Part shown: positions 1-10,390 of the stretch, in pieces
How the letters are laid out: the number at the start of each line of letters is the position of its first letter
Position numbering within the stretch: position 1 is the first letter of the stretch
From: Isoetes taiwanensis
Taxonomy: Eukaryota; Streptophyta; Lycopodiopsida; Isoetales; Isoetaceae
NCBI GenBank assembly: GCA_021234155.1
Contig: JAJEKV010000028.1
Span: 8,816,134-8,880,133 of the forward strand
Reading direction: 5' to 3'
DNA length: 64,000 nucleotides
Notes under the pieces: generated by a model
Seen by the model: only the letters and a program-made list of their open reading frames with translations
Database searches by the model: none
Told to the model about the DNA's origin: nothing
Position numbers and translations under genes: made by a program

Positions 1-2437
1 CTCCTAGGACGGCTGATATTTTCCAGCTACATGATCAGCCAGGGTAAAGGTTTCATACCGGCCCATTTAGATGTATATTTCCAAACAATCCAATACATGT
101 TCACCGCATGGTCTTGAACAAAAACATGCAGCTTGTTGAAGACGTGGAGGGAAGATATATTGCTTAGAAAATGGGGGAAGTCAAGATAAATGGGGCATAC
201 AGCTCAAACTCATCACTGGAATGGATCTTAACACAAACAAAAAGAAGGAGTAGTGAAACATGCCTGGCAAAAACTCGCCAGTGCACAGCTTGCGTTACTT
301 GGCGAGTAAAAGGTAGGAGAGTAATGACCTGAAGAATAAAACTTGATCAGATTTGAAGACAGCAATGGTCGGCTTCTATACTTTCTACCTTGAGAGCCAG
401 AGATTGTTTTCCAGAAGAGCCAGAGATTAGTTTTCCAGAAGCTCGAATCTTCTATCCTGAAACATAACAACATTGCAATTAGTTTTGGTATGATGGAGCT
501 TCGGATTTTTGCTGTCGTGCTTTGTTTCATGCTCACTTATGACGATGCCGCCCAGCTGAAGAGCTCCACAGCTCCAAGGATCCGGCCCCGCGCAAAAGCC
601 AGAAACGCCAAATTGAGATTCGTATTGTGAGATTCGTAATGAGAGAAAGCTGGTCCAAAATTCGTAGTGCAAGAAAGGTCCAAGGAAATTCGTCGTCATT
701 GAATGGGGTCGACTCGGCCAACTTCAAAAATCTGAATTAAATGCTGGCAACTGGGATGCCGCAAGGGGAACTCAGGCCAGAAGGGAACGCCGCATGCGTC
801 TGCACTGCGGCGTTCCAGGCACAAAGTCCAACGCAGTACCATTTAAAAAAAGAAGATGTATTCTACTACGAAATGTTGGGCACTGGAATAAATTTCTTGT
901 GGTTAACCATAATTGAGCTAAAAGAACTAACTTAGTGGACGCATGCCAAAAATTTGAGTTAAAAAAATTAACGGAGCCATGTGCGAATCATTTGTCGTTA
1001 GCATTAAGTTACCATTAACTTAACGAAAGACATGTGAAAGAATTGTCGTTAGCCTTAGGTTAGCACTAACTTAACTAACTCATGTGCGAACCTTTTTTTT
1101 TTTTGTTTGTCATTAAGTTAAGAAAGATAACATAACTTTTTTTTGGTGCAAAAGTATTTAACTAGTTTCCGTTAAGTTAAAGTCTTAACGGAAAGTTAAC
1201 TTAATCTTGGTGTGAATGTAAAGATCGCTCATTAGTTTAACTAGACAGTTAAAAAATGTAACTTAATCCTAACTTAAAGGCGGGTGCGAAGGTACCCTAA
1301 GTTAGTAAGGTTAAGAAAAGAATAGTTAGGGACGAGCTAGACTAGGGGAATTAAGCGAGAAATATAAGGCAAAGGTGTTATGAGTGGGAAAAATCGGTAC
1401 CGGAAGGCATGATACTCGCTAGTTAAGCTATAGAATAAACCGTTATTAAGGCCATAGATATAAACGAATAAACTCATTTAGTTGAATATTGGGATGGATG
1501 TTATATTTTAAATCTAATGGTGATGGTTGCATGTTGCATTACGGTGGTCGAAGGTTGGACTTTTCCTGGTTGCATGAAATGTGCTTGGAAATGTGTATAC
1601 AGAATTTCCTGGATGTTGGACTTGCAATGGCATGTTTGATAATGGTAATGAGTTATATCTGGGGCCTGCGTCTACGTGTGGTGGTCTAGACTTGCAGTTT
1701 TTGCACAGTAAGAATGTAAATAGTACTATTTGAACATTGGGCATTGGTACCGTATGGTACAACGTCATGCGCAGTAAGTGGTCCTCCAATGCTGGACGCA
1801 ACGTGGATGGGTGTGTACACATGTGGTTACCTCGCCTCTATGTCACTGGCCTGATCAGCTGAGTTGACCATGCTCAGACCCAGAGGACTATTGGTTGTGA
1901 TCTATAATGCTATGGTTGCTTAGTTACTATTATTATGTTATTTTGAATGTTGTAATTGAGTTGCAATGGTTGTATTACATAGTAGATATTCGAGGATAAA
2001 TTATGCATTGTTGACAAGTTTGTTTGGACTATTAACTTGAGTTTCAGGGGCGAGGCTACTGTAAGGCTAAGTATTGTTGCTGGATTGATGCATTATATTG
2101 TTGATGCTTAGGCATGTCCTAGAACCTCGATCCCCACTTAGTCCGTGTGACTAACCCCATGGTTGATGGTGTAAGCAGAAATGTGAGATGCTCCGGAGAG
2201 TAGCCAACTTCGGGAAGGCGAGAGTAGAGTGGGGAATTGTCAATTAAATAAACTTGATTATTATTACTATTATTATTATTTTTGCCTGAAGCTATGATTG
2301 TACAGGATATTTTTTTGGTTATGGGGTAATGATATATTTGGGACCTTGGAATATAAACACAAAGATTAAATTCTTTACCTAGGTATGCATGAGTAATTTT
2401 CCAAGTTCCTAGACTTAAATAGACCACACGGTCGATA
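1..2437. other. gene-free stretch, AT-rich
   Basis: No coding region can be supported here; open frames are short and lack recognisable motifs. A 23/24-bp direct repeat lies at 393-439. Between about 945 and 1300 the sequence is unusually rich in TTAACTTAA and CGTTAAGTTA motifs and in the phrase TGTGCGAA or GTGCGAA, which suggests an old inverted-repeat element, but I could not define its ends. Confidence 0.5.
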
Positions 2438-2863
2438 TTGATGGGATGTCCAGTTACCAGGAGTTTAACTGGCCAGGCCCGTCACAGAATCAGTTCCTCT
2501 ATTGCAAATCAGTCAAGTCCAAATCATGCTGAACATGATTTAAGCCAGTGCAATAAGTTAAAGGCATATCAATCAGGGGCATATCAATTGTTTGTTGCAA
2601 GGCATTCAGTTGCAAATCACACTCGGCGTGATTTAGATCTATGCAAATCAATTTCTCTATTGCAAAGCAGTCAGGTTCAAATCACACTAAGTGTGATTTA
2701 GACCAACGCAAATTAGTCAATGGCATAGCAATCAGGGGCAAATCGTTCATTTGTTGCAAACAGTTAGTCTCAATTCACGCTCAGCGTGATTTAGATAGGT
2801 GCAAATCTTCCTTCAATGCAAAGCAATTAGGTGCAAATCAACTAGGGCAACGCAGTCATGGGC
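2438..2863. repeat. degenerate tandem array with palindromic core
   Basis: A motif of the form AATCAC-RCT-N-AG-YGTGATTTA recurs at about 2522, 2615, 2680 and 2772, in units of roughly 65-93 bp. Each core is a short inverted repeat (AATCAC...GTGATT). The intervening sequence repeats words such as TTGCAAA, GCAAATCA and CAATCAGGGGC. The pattern continues after the inserted TRIM (AATCAGTTCTTTCTTGCAAAGCAG at 3430-3453 resembles 2489-2512), so the TRIM landed inside this array. Function is unknown. Confidence 0.55.
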
Positions 2864-2868
2864 AAATC

Positions 2869-3011
2869 CTTAACGAACCCATGGGAGACCGCTCGAGTAG
2901 ATCTGGGTATCACATTCCCAAAAAATCGCATAAATGGGTAGAAGCGACTAGTCATAAACGTCAAGACGATTTTGCCCAGTTGGTTACGGGCATGTCGATT
3001 AGAACGATACA
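2869..3011 (+). repeat. TRIM 5' LTR
   Basis: 143 bp, aligned end to end with 3287-3427. Shared blocks include CTCGAGTAGATCTGGGT, ATAAATGGGTAGAAGCGACTA and TTTTGCCCAGTTGGTTA. It ends GATACA immediately before the primer site. Confidence 0.8.
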
Positions 3012-3029
3012 TTGATATCAGAGCATGGC
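3012..3029 (+). other. primer binding site (tRNA-iMet type)
   Basis: TTGATATCAGAGCATGGC follows the 5' LTR without a gap and differs at one position from the common plant site TGGTATCAGAGC. Confidence 0.75.
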
Positions 3030-3099
3030 TCAAGTTCGAGTCTCCATGGGGTCACAGTATGATCCAGAATACCGTTGGACGAAAGGTCATGACTTGTTC

Positions 3100-3286
3100 T
3101 TGGACACCATGGGGTGGTGTGGTCTATAGTATCGTAATGCCCGAGGATGAGCATAGTTCTAGTGGGAGAGATTGTAACGGACCCATGGGAGACCGCTCGA
3201 GTAGATCTGGGTGTTGGACACCATGGGGTGGTGTGGTCTATAGTATTGTGATGCCCAAGGACGAGCATAGTTCTAGTGGGAGAGAT
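3100..3286 (+). repeat. internal duplication in the TRIM including an LTR head
   Basis: A 114-bp unit at 3100-3213 begins TGGACACCATGGGG and ends with the polypurine tract followed by the first about 41 bp of the LTR (TGTAACGGACC... at 3173-3213). A second copy starts at 3214 and this time runs into the full 3' LTR at 3287. The element therefore has two LTR starts in tandem, only one of which is complete. Confidence 0.75.
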
Positions 3287-3427
3287 TGTAACGGATCCAT
3301 GGGAGCTCGAGTAGATCTGGGTGTCGTATTCCCGAGACATCGGCATAAATGGGTAGAAGCGACTACTTATAAATGTCTAGACAGTTTTGCCCAGTTGGTT
3401 AAGGGCACGTCGGTTAGGAACGTTACA
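3287..3427 (+). repeat. TRIM 3' LTR
   Basis: 141 bp, starting TGTAACGGATCC after the polypurine tract and ending GGAACGTTACA, followed by the TSD AAATC. Confidence 0.8.
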
Positions 3428-3432
3428 AAATC

Positions 3433-4988
3433 AGTTCTTTCTTGCAAAGCAGTAAGGTAATCAGGTAACATCGAATGAAAGCACTGAGATATGCATATAA
3501 TTTATACTCAAGATTAAACTAGAACATTATTTGATGTGCAACAAAAGCGAAAAACTAACTTAAGAGTTCAACATATAGATAAAAAAAGCGGAATCTTGTA
3601 CACATGAATTGTTACCCATAGACATTTGTAATAATTTTGTAGCCTCTTGGGACTCAAATATTTGAGCCATGATGACAAATCTCCAACATTCGTTCTTGCA
3701 TCATATTGTGTGAAACTCGGAGGATTTGATAGTAGTAATGTCCACATTAAAATATCTGCACATAGATCATAGATCACCTTCTAACTAAATACGAATTGAG
3801 TTATCCCGCTCAAATGGTATTTAAATTATCCTGCCCAAAGCCATATCGCATTTAAACTGTCCCGCTCAAATCTAAACTCAATATTTCGCTCAACCTTACC
3901 GCTTCCAAGAAATCCGGTGGCCACAACGAAAACATTTATTTGCAAAGAAAATGTCTGTTGTAAAGAACATCAAAACATTCCGGCATCAAAGCATTCCGGC
4001 ATGAGATTTTCAAATCTTTCTTCTTCCTAAAGTTTAGCATCTCGATAACTATTTAGGGAAAAAAAAATCGCAGCGATGAGATCATACCCTTTCTGATGCG
4101 ACCTCAGTGCAGGGATATAAATGATCTAGAATCTCTAAAACTAGAATGCCAAAATGTTTTGTGCTGGGTTCACACAGACGATCTATTGAATCTAAAATTT
4201 TGATCCATTCAGAGATTTGTTGGCTGAATCCTTGGTGAATCCGTGGGCTCTCCCATTAAACCAGTGTAGCACAAAGTAAGTCAGCCAAAACGAACCATTT
4301 TGGCTTTTTTACCTTTTCCAATCATGCTCGTCTAACCAGAATCCCCAAATATTTTTGTGTTGGATTCACATGGATGAAACTCTAAATCTCTGTTGAATCC
4401 AAAACTTTCATCTATTTAGAGCACATTAAGAATCTGTTGGCCAAATCCTTGCTGAATATCTGGGCTCTTCAGCTAAACCATTGCAGTGTGCAAAATAAGT
4501 TCTCGGTTAACGTACCAATCTTGGTTTTTTTACTTTCAAATCATGTTCATCATTTTTTGTCCAATTTTTGGACCTCACGCCAGGCTCATATATTTGACTG
4601 GCCAACTAGCTTTTTGCGTTCACTCTCAGGGGTCATATTTAAAATCACGTTTGTCTCTTGGATGCATTTAAAATGTAATCTTATTCTCTCACACATATTA
4701 CAGTCATGTGGCTTTTGAGCTTATATTTAAATTAACTCATCCCCTGGATGCATTTAGAATGTAATAGTGAAATGATATAGAGGACGGCGCAGTTGAGCTA
4801 GTGTCACTGGAGAATTTTTGCATCCTTGATCTCTTTGCTGGGGACCGGAAAGAGGACATCCTACGAAATGCCCCAAAAAGCTAAGCCGGCCATGTGCTCT
4901 ACTACAAGGAGTTCATCTCAGTTGCTAGTTGCTGCATGCATAACAATTTGTTAAAAGACTGACTGATTCTGCCTGCGTCGGATGTGAA
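3433..4988. other. gene-free stretch with a tandem duplication
   Basis: A unit of about 196 bp at 4149-4344 is repeated, diverged, at 4345-4555; both contain a GGRTTCACAYRGAYG block and an ATCCTTGSTGAAT block. No protein family was recognised. At 4790-4890 one frame reads without a stop for about 33 codons (EDGAVELVSLENFCILDLF...), which may be a leftover exon but matches nothing I know. Confidence 0.45.
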
Positions 4989-4993
4989 GAGGT

Positions 4994-5197
4994 TGTAAAC
5001 CTCAGGACTAACACAGAAAGGAGGAAATCAACTCATGCATTGATAGGAAATGAGTGAGCTCAAATACAATGAAAGCCTCTCAGATGATCAAACGTATCAT
5101 AAGAGTAGGTTTAAATAGAAAACTAAAGCAACTGAGATTTCTCCACAAAGGTAGGAGAGATTGAAGGAACCGCTTAAGTAACCGCTTGTGCATGCAT
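4994..5197 (-). repeat. copia 1 3' LTR, distal part
   Basis: This starts TGTAAACCTCAGG on the plus strand and matches 14074-14277 with one substitution. It is cut at ATGCAT by the DNA transposon; the remaining 41 bp are at 9878-9918. Confidence 0.92.
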
Positions 5198-5231
5198 TAG
5201 AGTTTTTTTGGGGTTACAAAATCACCTCATA
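5198..5231 (+). repeat. left terminal inverted repeat
   Basis: TAGAG then a T-run and GGGGTTACAAAATCACC; pairs with 9838-9871 at 26 of 34 positions. Confidence 0.85.
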
Positions 5232-5436
5232 AGGTTAAGCTGAGTCAGCATAGTTAGAGTAAGTTAAAGTTCAATTAATACATTTGCCCGGGGGTTATAG
5301 GGCAGGAGGAAAGCTGCCCACTATTTGTCTTTTATATTTAATTAGGTATGAGGTGTATTTTTTGTTTTTTTTTTTTTTTTTGGCTTTTAGTTAACTACTA
5401 CGTAGAGAAATCGATTCGACCTAATTCGACCTAATA

Positions 5437-5954
5437 ATGATGAGTCCGATGGCGCCATGGAGATTGGAGGCAGATGGAGATTTTCAAATTTGTGGATTGC
5501 CGCACATCCAAAAACGAACTTTGGAGGGGTTGATAGCAAAGTGTATCTCACTCCAACTCCCCTTCCCGATACAAAAATTCAATGAGTATTCTATGAGAAA
5601 CACTCCAAGCACTGAAATTGGTTGCATGCTTGATTTATTTCTACAATTTCGGTTTTAGATCTGTAGTTTCAAATTCAGGTTTGTATTTTGATGTTAGTCT
5701 TTTGTGCAGAGCCTTTGAGGGAATGTAGCATGAACTTATGTACATTTCGTTTGCAAATATCTGAGAATTGCTTGCCGATTCATAATGAAAAGAAAGGAAA
5801 ATTCAATCATGCTGTTGATGAGAATGCCTTGAGAGCAGAAGGGAAGACAAATATTGATTTATGGACAAGAGGGGAGTTGTATCCAAGAGATCCCATTCTA
5901 AACATCCACCCTCAATTCAATTCTCCAATGTGTCTGCTAAAAGTTTACTTCTAA
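5437..5954 (+). pseudogene. possible 5' part of the transposon gene, unrecognised
   Basis: Two short plus-strand frames (5437-5658 and 5688-5954) precede the recognisable transposase part, separated by stops. They are composed like coding sequence, with few repeats, but show no motif I can name. They may be diverged exons of the transposase gene or of an accessory protein. This is a low-confidence call that rests on position inside the element and on strand agreement. Confidence 0.25.
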
Positions 5955-5989
5955 AGGAAATCATGGCTTACTAGGTTATTGCGGGGAAT

Positions 5990-8360
5990 TTGGTAAGTGG
6001 ATTTTCTGATCCAAGTTTGAGAGCTGCTCTTTATCAAACACAAATGGGTAATTTTCAGCTTAAATATCAGCAGGATGCATTGCTTAGGCATAATGATGCT
6101 TTGGGCAAGCAAAATTCCTTATTGGTACATTCTTGCAACTCCTTGCAAACACAAATTCAAAAGATCCAAGAGGGAAATGCCCACTTGGAGCAGAGCCCGT
6201 GGCTTGAACGTAAAAGTCCAAGCGCTTGCTCGAAGAGAAGGAAAACTTAGAGCGAAGAATGAAGAGACTTAAAGCTACTCCATTGGGTGCAAGGGAGAGA
6301 AAGAAATCTATGAAACCAATTGATGTATTACGTCCTGGTGGTGGAACACAAAGAAGAGTGAGAGCTATAAAAACACTGATGGATCCATCCATGGAGAATA
6401 AGAGAAACAGAGGAGGCCATCTTGCTGGACTTCTAAAGAAAATTGTATGCAAGGATGACGTGTTGAACTTAATCAAACTGCCAGGTACTAATCTCTTGAA
6501 GAAAGCCGTAATTGAGAATGTCTTAACAGAATTAAATGAGGAGCAAGATGCAGACCAGGTCCAATATGCATGCGATAAATGCAGGTATTAGTAGAAATGC
6601 ATACATCCAATTGTTCAAAGCGCTAAAGACGTCCACAACGATGAGCATCAAGAAAGCAGTTCTTCCGAAGATCTCTAAGATTTGGTCTTGCAGGAACTAT
6701 AGGAATCTGAAAATCGAGAACTTTTTGGGGCCTATGACGATATTGATTCTACAATCGCGCGAAAAGATTTGGACCAAAATACTAGTAAAGGAAAAAGGTG
6801 CAGCAAGTAACAGAAAATAAGTTCATCCTTGATGCAAAGAACAATTGTTGGGTTGATATCGAGAACTTATTGAAACTCATGGTTAAATATTATGACATGA
6901 AAGTGGACGATTGTAATGGACGTCTAATTATTGCTATCAAATTAGATGAAATGGAGATGATTAAAGGTGAGAAGTATGAGCGTGTATCTCTAACTCTTAT
7001 GAATAGGGCGATGGGAAGGTGCGATAAAGAGAAAGAAAACTTTTCCGGGTCCAACTAAGAGAACATTTGGTGGTTGGGGATATTCCAAGTGCCAAAGGAA
7101 TCACATGTTGTTCTAAAGTGGGTTTTTGACCAAACACCTATACCTGCACTTATTGCTTCACATGGTGTTGGAGAAAAACTTGTAGTTCCAGGCTATGGAG
7201 CTTATGAAGTTGAATGGCACACATGGCGCCAGACTTGAAGACGATAAAATGCATGTTTAATATGAAGCATGGGGCATCAAAAGCTACGCAAGCATGCCCA
7301 TATTGTTGTTTTATGCAAAGAGAAAAAAATGCAAATGAAAAGGGTAGTAGTCAAGAAATGCACGGTATCTAATAGCACATTGGACAAGCGATCAGAATTT
7401 TCCACCTTGTCGAAGAAGAGAAAGATAGTTCATTGGATCCAGTGTTCGCGAATTGATTAAGAAGAATTCACATATGTACACTTCACGCTTTTTGAGAATA
7501 TGTGATAAGATGGTGTACATGAGCATATTGTTTGCATGGAATAAGACCCGGGCGCCTTCTAAAGATGCAAGTCTCTAAAGAATTGAGAAAGTGATGTCCG
7601 ACATGGGTTTTCATGGAAGGAACTATAAAATTATTGCAGATCCCAAAAGGGGGTGGCAATGTGCCTTCCAAACCATCAATGGGAGGGGCAAAGGCAAAAA
7701 AGATTTCTGTTTAGTTTGGTTGCTGGAAAATCAGGAAAATGGGAGTGCTATAGAGACCTTTCTACGCTACTAAGATGATAGGACAGATCACGGGATGTCT
7801 TACCAAAGAAAAAATGAAGGCATGGCAAGCTTTTTTCCTCTTTAGTGGAACTCATGAGTAAGAAACATCTTCAAGCTACGGATGTGGATTCATTCAAGAG
7901 AGTGGTGATGATTTTACCAAAGCATTTGTAGCGGTGGGGGCTTAAGGGGAAGTGACACATTACATACATATCTTGTATGCGCATGGACCATGGTTTGCTC
8001 AAGAATATGGAAGTTTAGGTATATGGAACACGAAGGGATGGAGAAATCTCATAAGGTGCCAAGAATGCCTATTTCAGATTTACTCAGCATGGAGGTACAA
8101 GAAAACATTCTAACTCTTTGGAACAAATGTCTACTTGGTTTTATAGGAGAGTGGTTGCTAAACTAGAGAAAAGAGATATTGCTTCAAAAGAAACAACCTT
8201 AGCATGCATGTTGAAGAAGAAATTAAGGGCCAATAGATGGCACCGTTCCTCCGCATCTAGTACCCTTAGATGTTGGAGAGCGCAACGAGAAAGGCAAGGA
8301 CGAAAGTACATTGTAGCAGCGACAGATCATACAACTGCAAATGATGGAGATAGGTACAAT
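5990..8360 (+). pseudogene. decayed transposase with CPYC insert
   Basis: Plus-strand coding remnants in several frames. In order: a coiled-coil-like segment (about 5990-6290, rich in Gln, Lys and Glu); a helical region with KDDVLNLIKLPGTNLLKK (about 6450); AGISRNAYIQLFKALK (about 6580); IIAIKLDEMEMIKGEKY with a candidate catalytic Asp (about 6930); VPKESHVVLKWVFDQTPIP, then EVEWHTW and LKTIKCMFNMKHGAS...CPYC (about 7085-7320), where a Cys-X2-Cys pair lies in an insertion; then YIHILYAHGPWF and YGSLGIWNTKGWEKSH (about 7960-8060). The layout, a DDE-like fold interrupted by a Cys-rich insert with a late G-W/F-E-K-S/N motif, resembles large eukaryotic transposases such as the KDZ group, but the assignment is inference. 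At least six stops or frame changes make it inactive as it stands. Confidence 0.55.
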
Positions 8361-8450
8361 TTGAATATTTGTTATTTTTACTTCATATGCTACTTGTGCT
8401 TCATATGCTGCTTGCTTGTACTTCATTTGCTACATATCTGGGATGTTTGA

Positions 8451-9837
8451 AGATAAGTTAAAATGTTAAGCCTGTTATGTGTTTTTAATTTCAGTCACTG
8501 AATCATGTGAGGCAGCGAGAAGGTGAATGAAGAGGCCCAATGAGATTTTATATTTGTTTGGCGTGCTCGCTCCACACCATGAGGGCCTCTGCATGAAGGC
8601 TGCATGGTGATAAATGCACCCACTGAAACTATTAGGTCATCGTGGCCTTCTCTCGTGAGTGCAACGGATGTAATTTTTCCATCATAGGCCATGTGACTGT
8701 TTTAAGCAAGTATTCAGCCTGCATAACATGTAGATTCATTATTACCTTTTTTGAAGAATCAAAATAAACTATGTCCTGCTACAAAGAATGCTGCTCATTC
8801 CAAGAAAAGCAAATCAATCATTAAAAAAGAGAGCAAAACATGCAAGAGATAGCAAGCAATCTCAAGAAATTTAAATAAGACCTCTTGTGGAATATATTTC
8901 GCATTTATGCCTGAAGCTGCTCGCAACACAACCACAATACAAGCTTGTAATAAATTTAAGACAGTCTTTAGCATGCACTAAAGGTGAAATGCTTTTCCTT
9001 CTATCCTTAGTTTAAGAAAGCAAAAACATCATTAAGATGTGGAATAGAGATCCAAGAGGCAGAAAGCAATTTGTAATTTAAATAAGACACTTGTTTCTCC
9101 ACATGCTTGATATGAGTATACAATCTCCTAAACAACCAGATCTTATTTTTCTCTCTTCTATATTCATGCAATCAACCTTCAAAACAACATCTCCATCTGG
9201 ATTGCAATAACGAAGGCATGCAGCAGTCTTGCGTAAACATACTTCATGTAGATGCTACAAAAAAATTACCTGATTTCCAGAGAGAATGGTTATCTGGGGA
9301 TGCTAATGCTTGACATAAATTTCCTGTGTTTATAAGCAAAAGCTCCACTGTATCAGATGATCAGAAAGTTTCAATGTATCAGATGGTAGGAATTGATGTG
9401 AAACCTGCACAATATTACCTTACATGTGAGAGGGATAAGCATCTCACACACTGCAAAAATTTGCAAAGGCATTCGTTTCTAGCCGATTCCTTGACCTAAT
9501 CCTTGCACGAATGACAGATTCATTCGATTCCTCTCAAGAGTCCGAGCTTCCCACGAGAAAACGAGCTTCCCCCTTCCATTCAATTTTCGATTTTCGATTA
9601 GGCTACGGGAGGGAATTTCGAATTGGCATTCAGTAAGCCTAATTAAAAGCTCCCCTAATCAAAACGACCCTAATTAAAAGGTAGAAGATGCCAAAAAATT
9701 TTGGGCAAGGCGGGCTAAAAAGCGGGCAGATGAGATCCAATAATATCTAGCCACGTGGAAATTTTGAAAAACAAATGCCCACTCTAGTGTCATAACCTGC
9801 TTTTTTATTGGCTAGAAGCTTTCCTAGTTGGCAAAAC
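8451..9837. other. non-coding 3' part of the DNA transposon
   Basis: AT-rich sequence without supported coding capacity. A word CTTCATATGCTACTTG recurs three times around 8390-8440 just upstream. Confidence 0.5.
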
Positions 9838-9871
9838 TATATGGTGGGTTTGTAACCCCAAAATGTTTCTA
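9838..9871 (-). repeat. right terminal inverted repeat
   Basis: On the minus strand it reads TAGAAACATTTTGGGGTTAC and then AAACCCACC; it is followed by the ATGCAT duplication and the rest of the copia LTR. Confidence 0.85.
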
Positions 9872-9877
9872 ATGCAT

Positions 9878-9918
9878 GTGCCCGTTCCAGGTCACCACGT
9901 ACACCATATCGGTCAACA
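9878..9918 (-). repeat. copia 1 3' LTR, proximal part
   Basis: 41 bp, GTGCCCGTTCCAGG to GGTCAACA. One substitution against 14278-14318. The element's internal sequence begins at 9919. Confidence 0.92.
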
Positions 9919-10390
9919 CTCCTGCTTGGTGGAGTGGGGATCCTGCTCACATTCTTGTTCTCCTGCTTGAGTGGATGCACAAGGAACCACATGGAGATTC
10001 TGACGATGGAGCTGAAATTTGTCACGAGGCAAAGGCTTGGTGAAGATATCTGCTACCATGGCAGCTGAAGCACAATGAGGGAGAATGATGTTTCCCTCGT
10101 GAATTTTTTCACGGAGGAACCTGACTTTGATATGCTTGCTTTTGTGATGAAATTTGGAGTCTTTGCTCAAGGCAATGGCGCTCATGTTGTCACAGAAGAT
10201 GGTAATTGGTGGAGTTTGCTGAAGCGGGAGATCCTGGGTGACTTTGATAAGCCGTTCGGCTTCCTTGGCAGCTTCACATGCTGAAATGTACTCAGCCTCT
10301 GTGGTGGATTGGGCTGTTACAGGCTGCTTGCGAGAGCTCCATGAGATGGCACCACCGTTTAGAAAGAATACATAGCCACTTAGTGTCATC
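9919..10390 (-). pseudogene. copia 1 RNase H domain
   Basis: The C-terminal part of the polyprotein. It encodes SGYVFFLNGGAISWSSRKQ, the copia RNase H signature STTEAEY, then IFCDNMSAIALSKD, KHIKVRFLREK and ADIFTKPLP. RNase H degrades the RNA strand during reverse transcription. The frame is displaced from the RT frame: the RT frame runs out just after SDADYAGD near 10380, and this frame picks up at the matching point, so a single indel separates them. The stop codon lies close to the 3' LTR. Confidence 0.85.

Larger units (their letters stand above)
2869..3427 (+). mobile_element. TRIM-type miniature LTR retrotransposon, complete
   Basis: A 559-bp element with two about 142-bp LTRs (2869-3011 and 3287-3427), a primer binding site directly after the first LTR (TTGATATCAGAGC at 3012-3024, close to the plant tRNA-iMet site TGGTATCAGAGC), and a purine-rich tract (GTGGGAGAGA) directly before the second LTR. 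It is flanked by the 5-bp target duplication AAATC at 2864-2868 and 3428-3432. The 3' LTR begins TGTAACG and ends CGTTACA, the usual short inverted LTR termini; the 5' LTR start has decayed to CTTAACG. There is no coding capacity, so it would depend on enzymes of another element. LTR divergence of about 15-20% by eye indicates an old insertion. Confidence 0.85.
5198..9871 (+). mobile_element. DNA transposon with 34-bp TIRs, superfamily unassigned
   Basis: A 4674-bp insertion in the copia 1 LTR. The empty site is still visible in the other LTR (CTTGTGCATGCATGTGCCCG at 14265-14284) and shows that ATGCAT was duplicated (5192-5197 and 9872-9877); if the element is read as TTA...TAA, the duplication is TGCA. 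The ends form an imperfect inverted repeat of 34 bp with 26 matches, including an identical 15-bp core TTTTGGGGTTACAAA. Coding remnants of a large plus-strand transposase fill 5.99-8.4 kb; 5.2-5.9 and 8.45-9.8 kb look non-coding. The duplication length fits none of the usual 2-bp (mariner), 3-bp (PIF, CACTA), 8-bp (hAT) or 9-bp (MULE) rules. The insertion is younger than a copia whose LTRs are about 99% identical. Confidence 0.85.

Noticed and set aside
2972-3460. 162-codon plus-strand frame with repeated WTPWGGVVYSIVMP
   Set aside because: It spans the TRIM's internal duplication and LTR; the repeat is explained at DNA level and there is no protein family.
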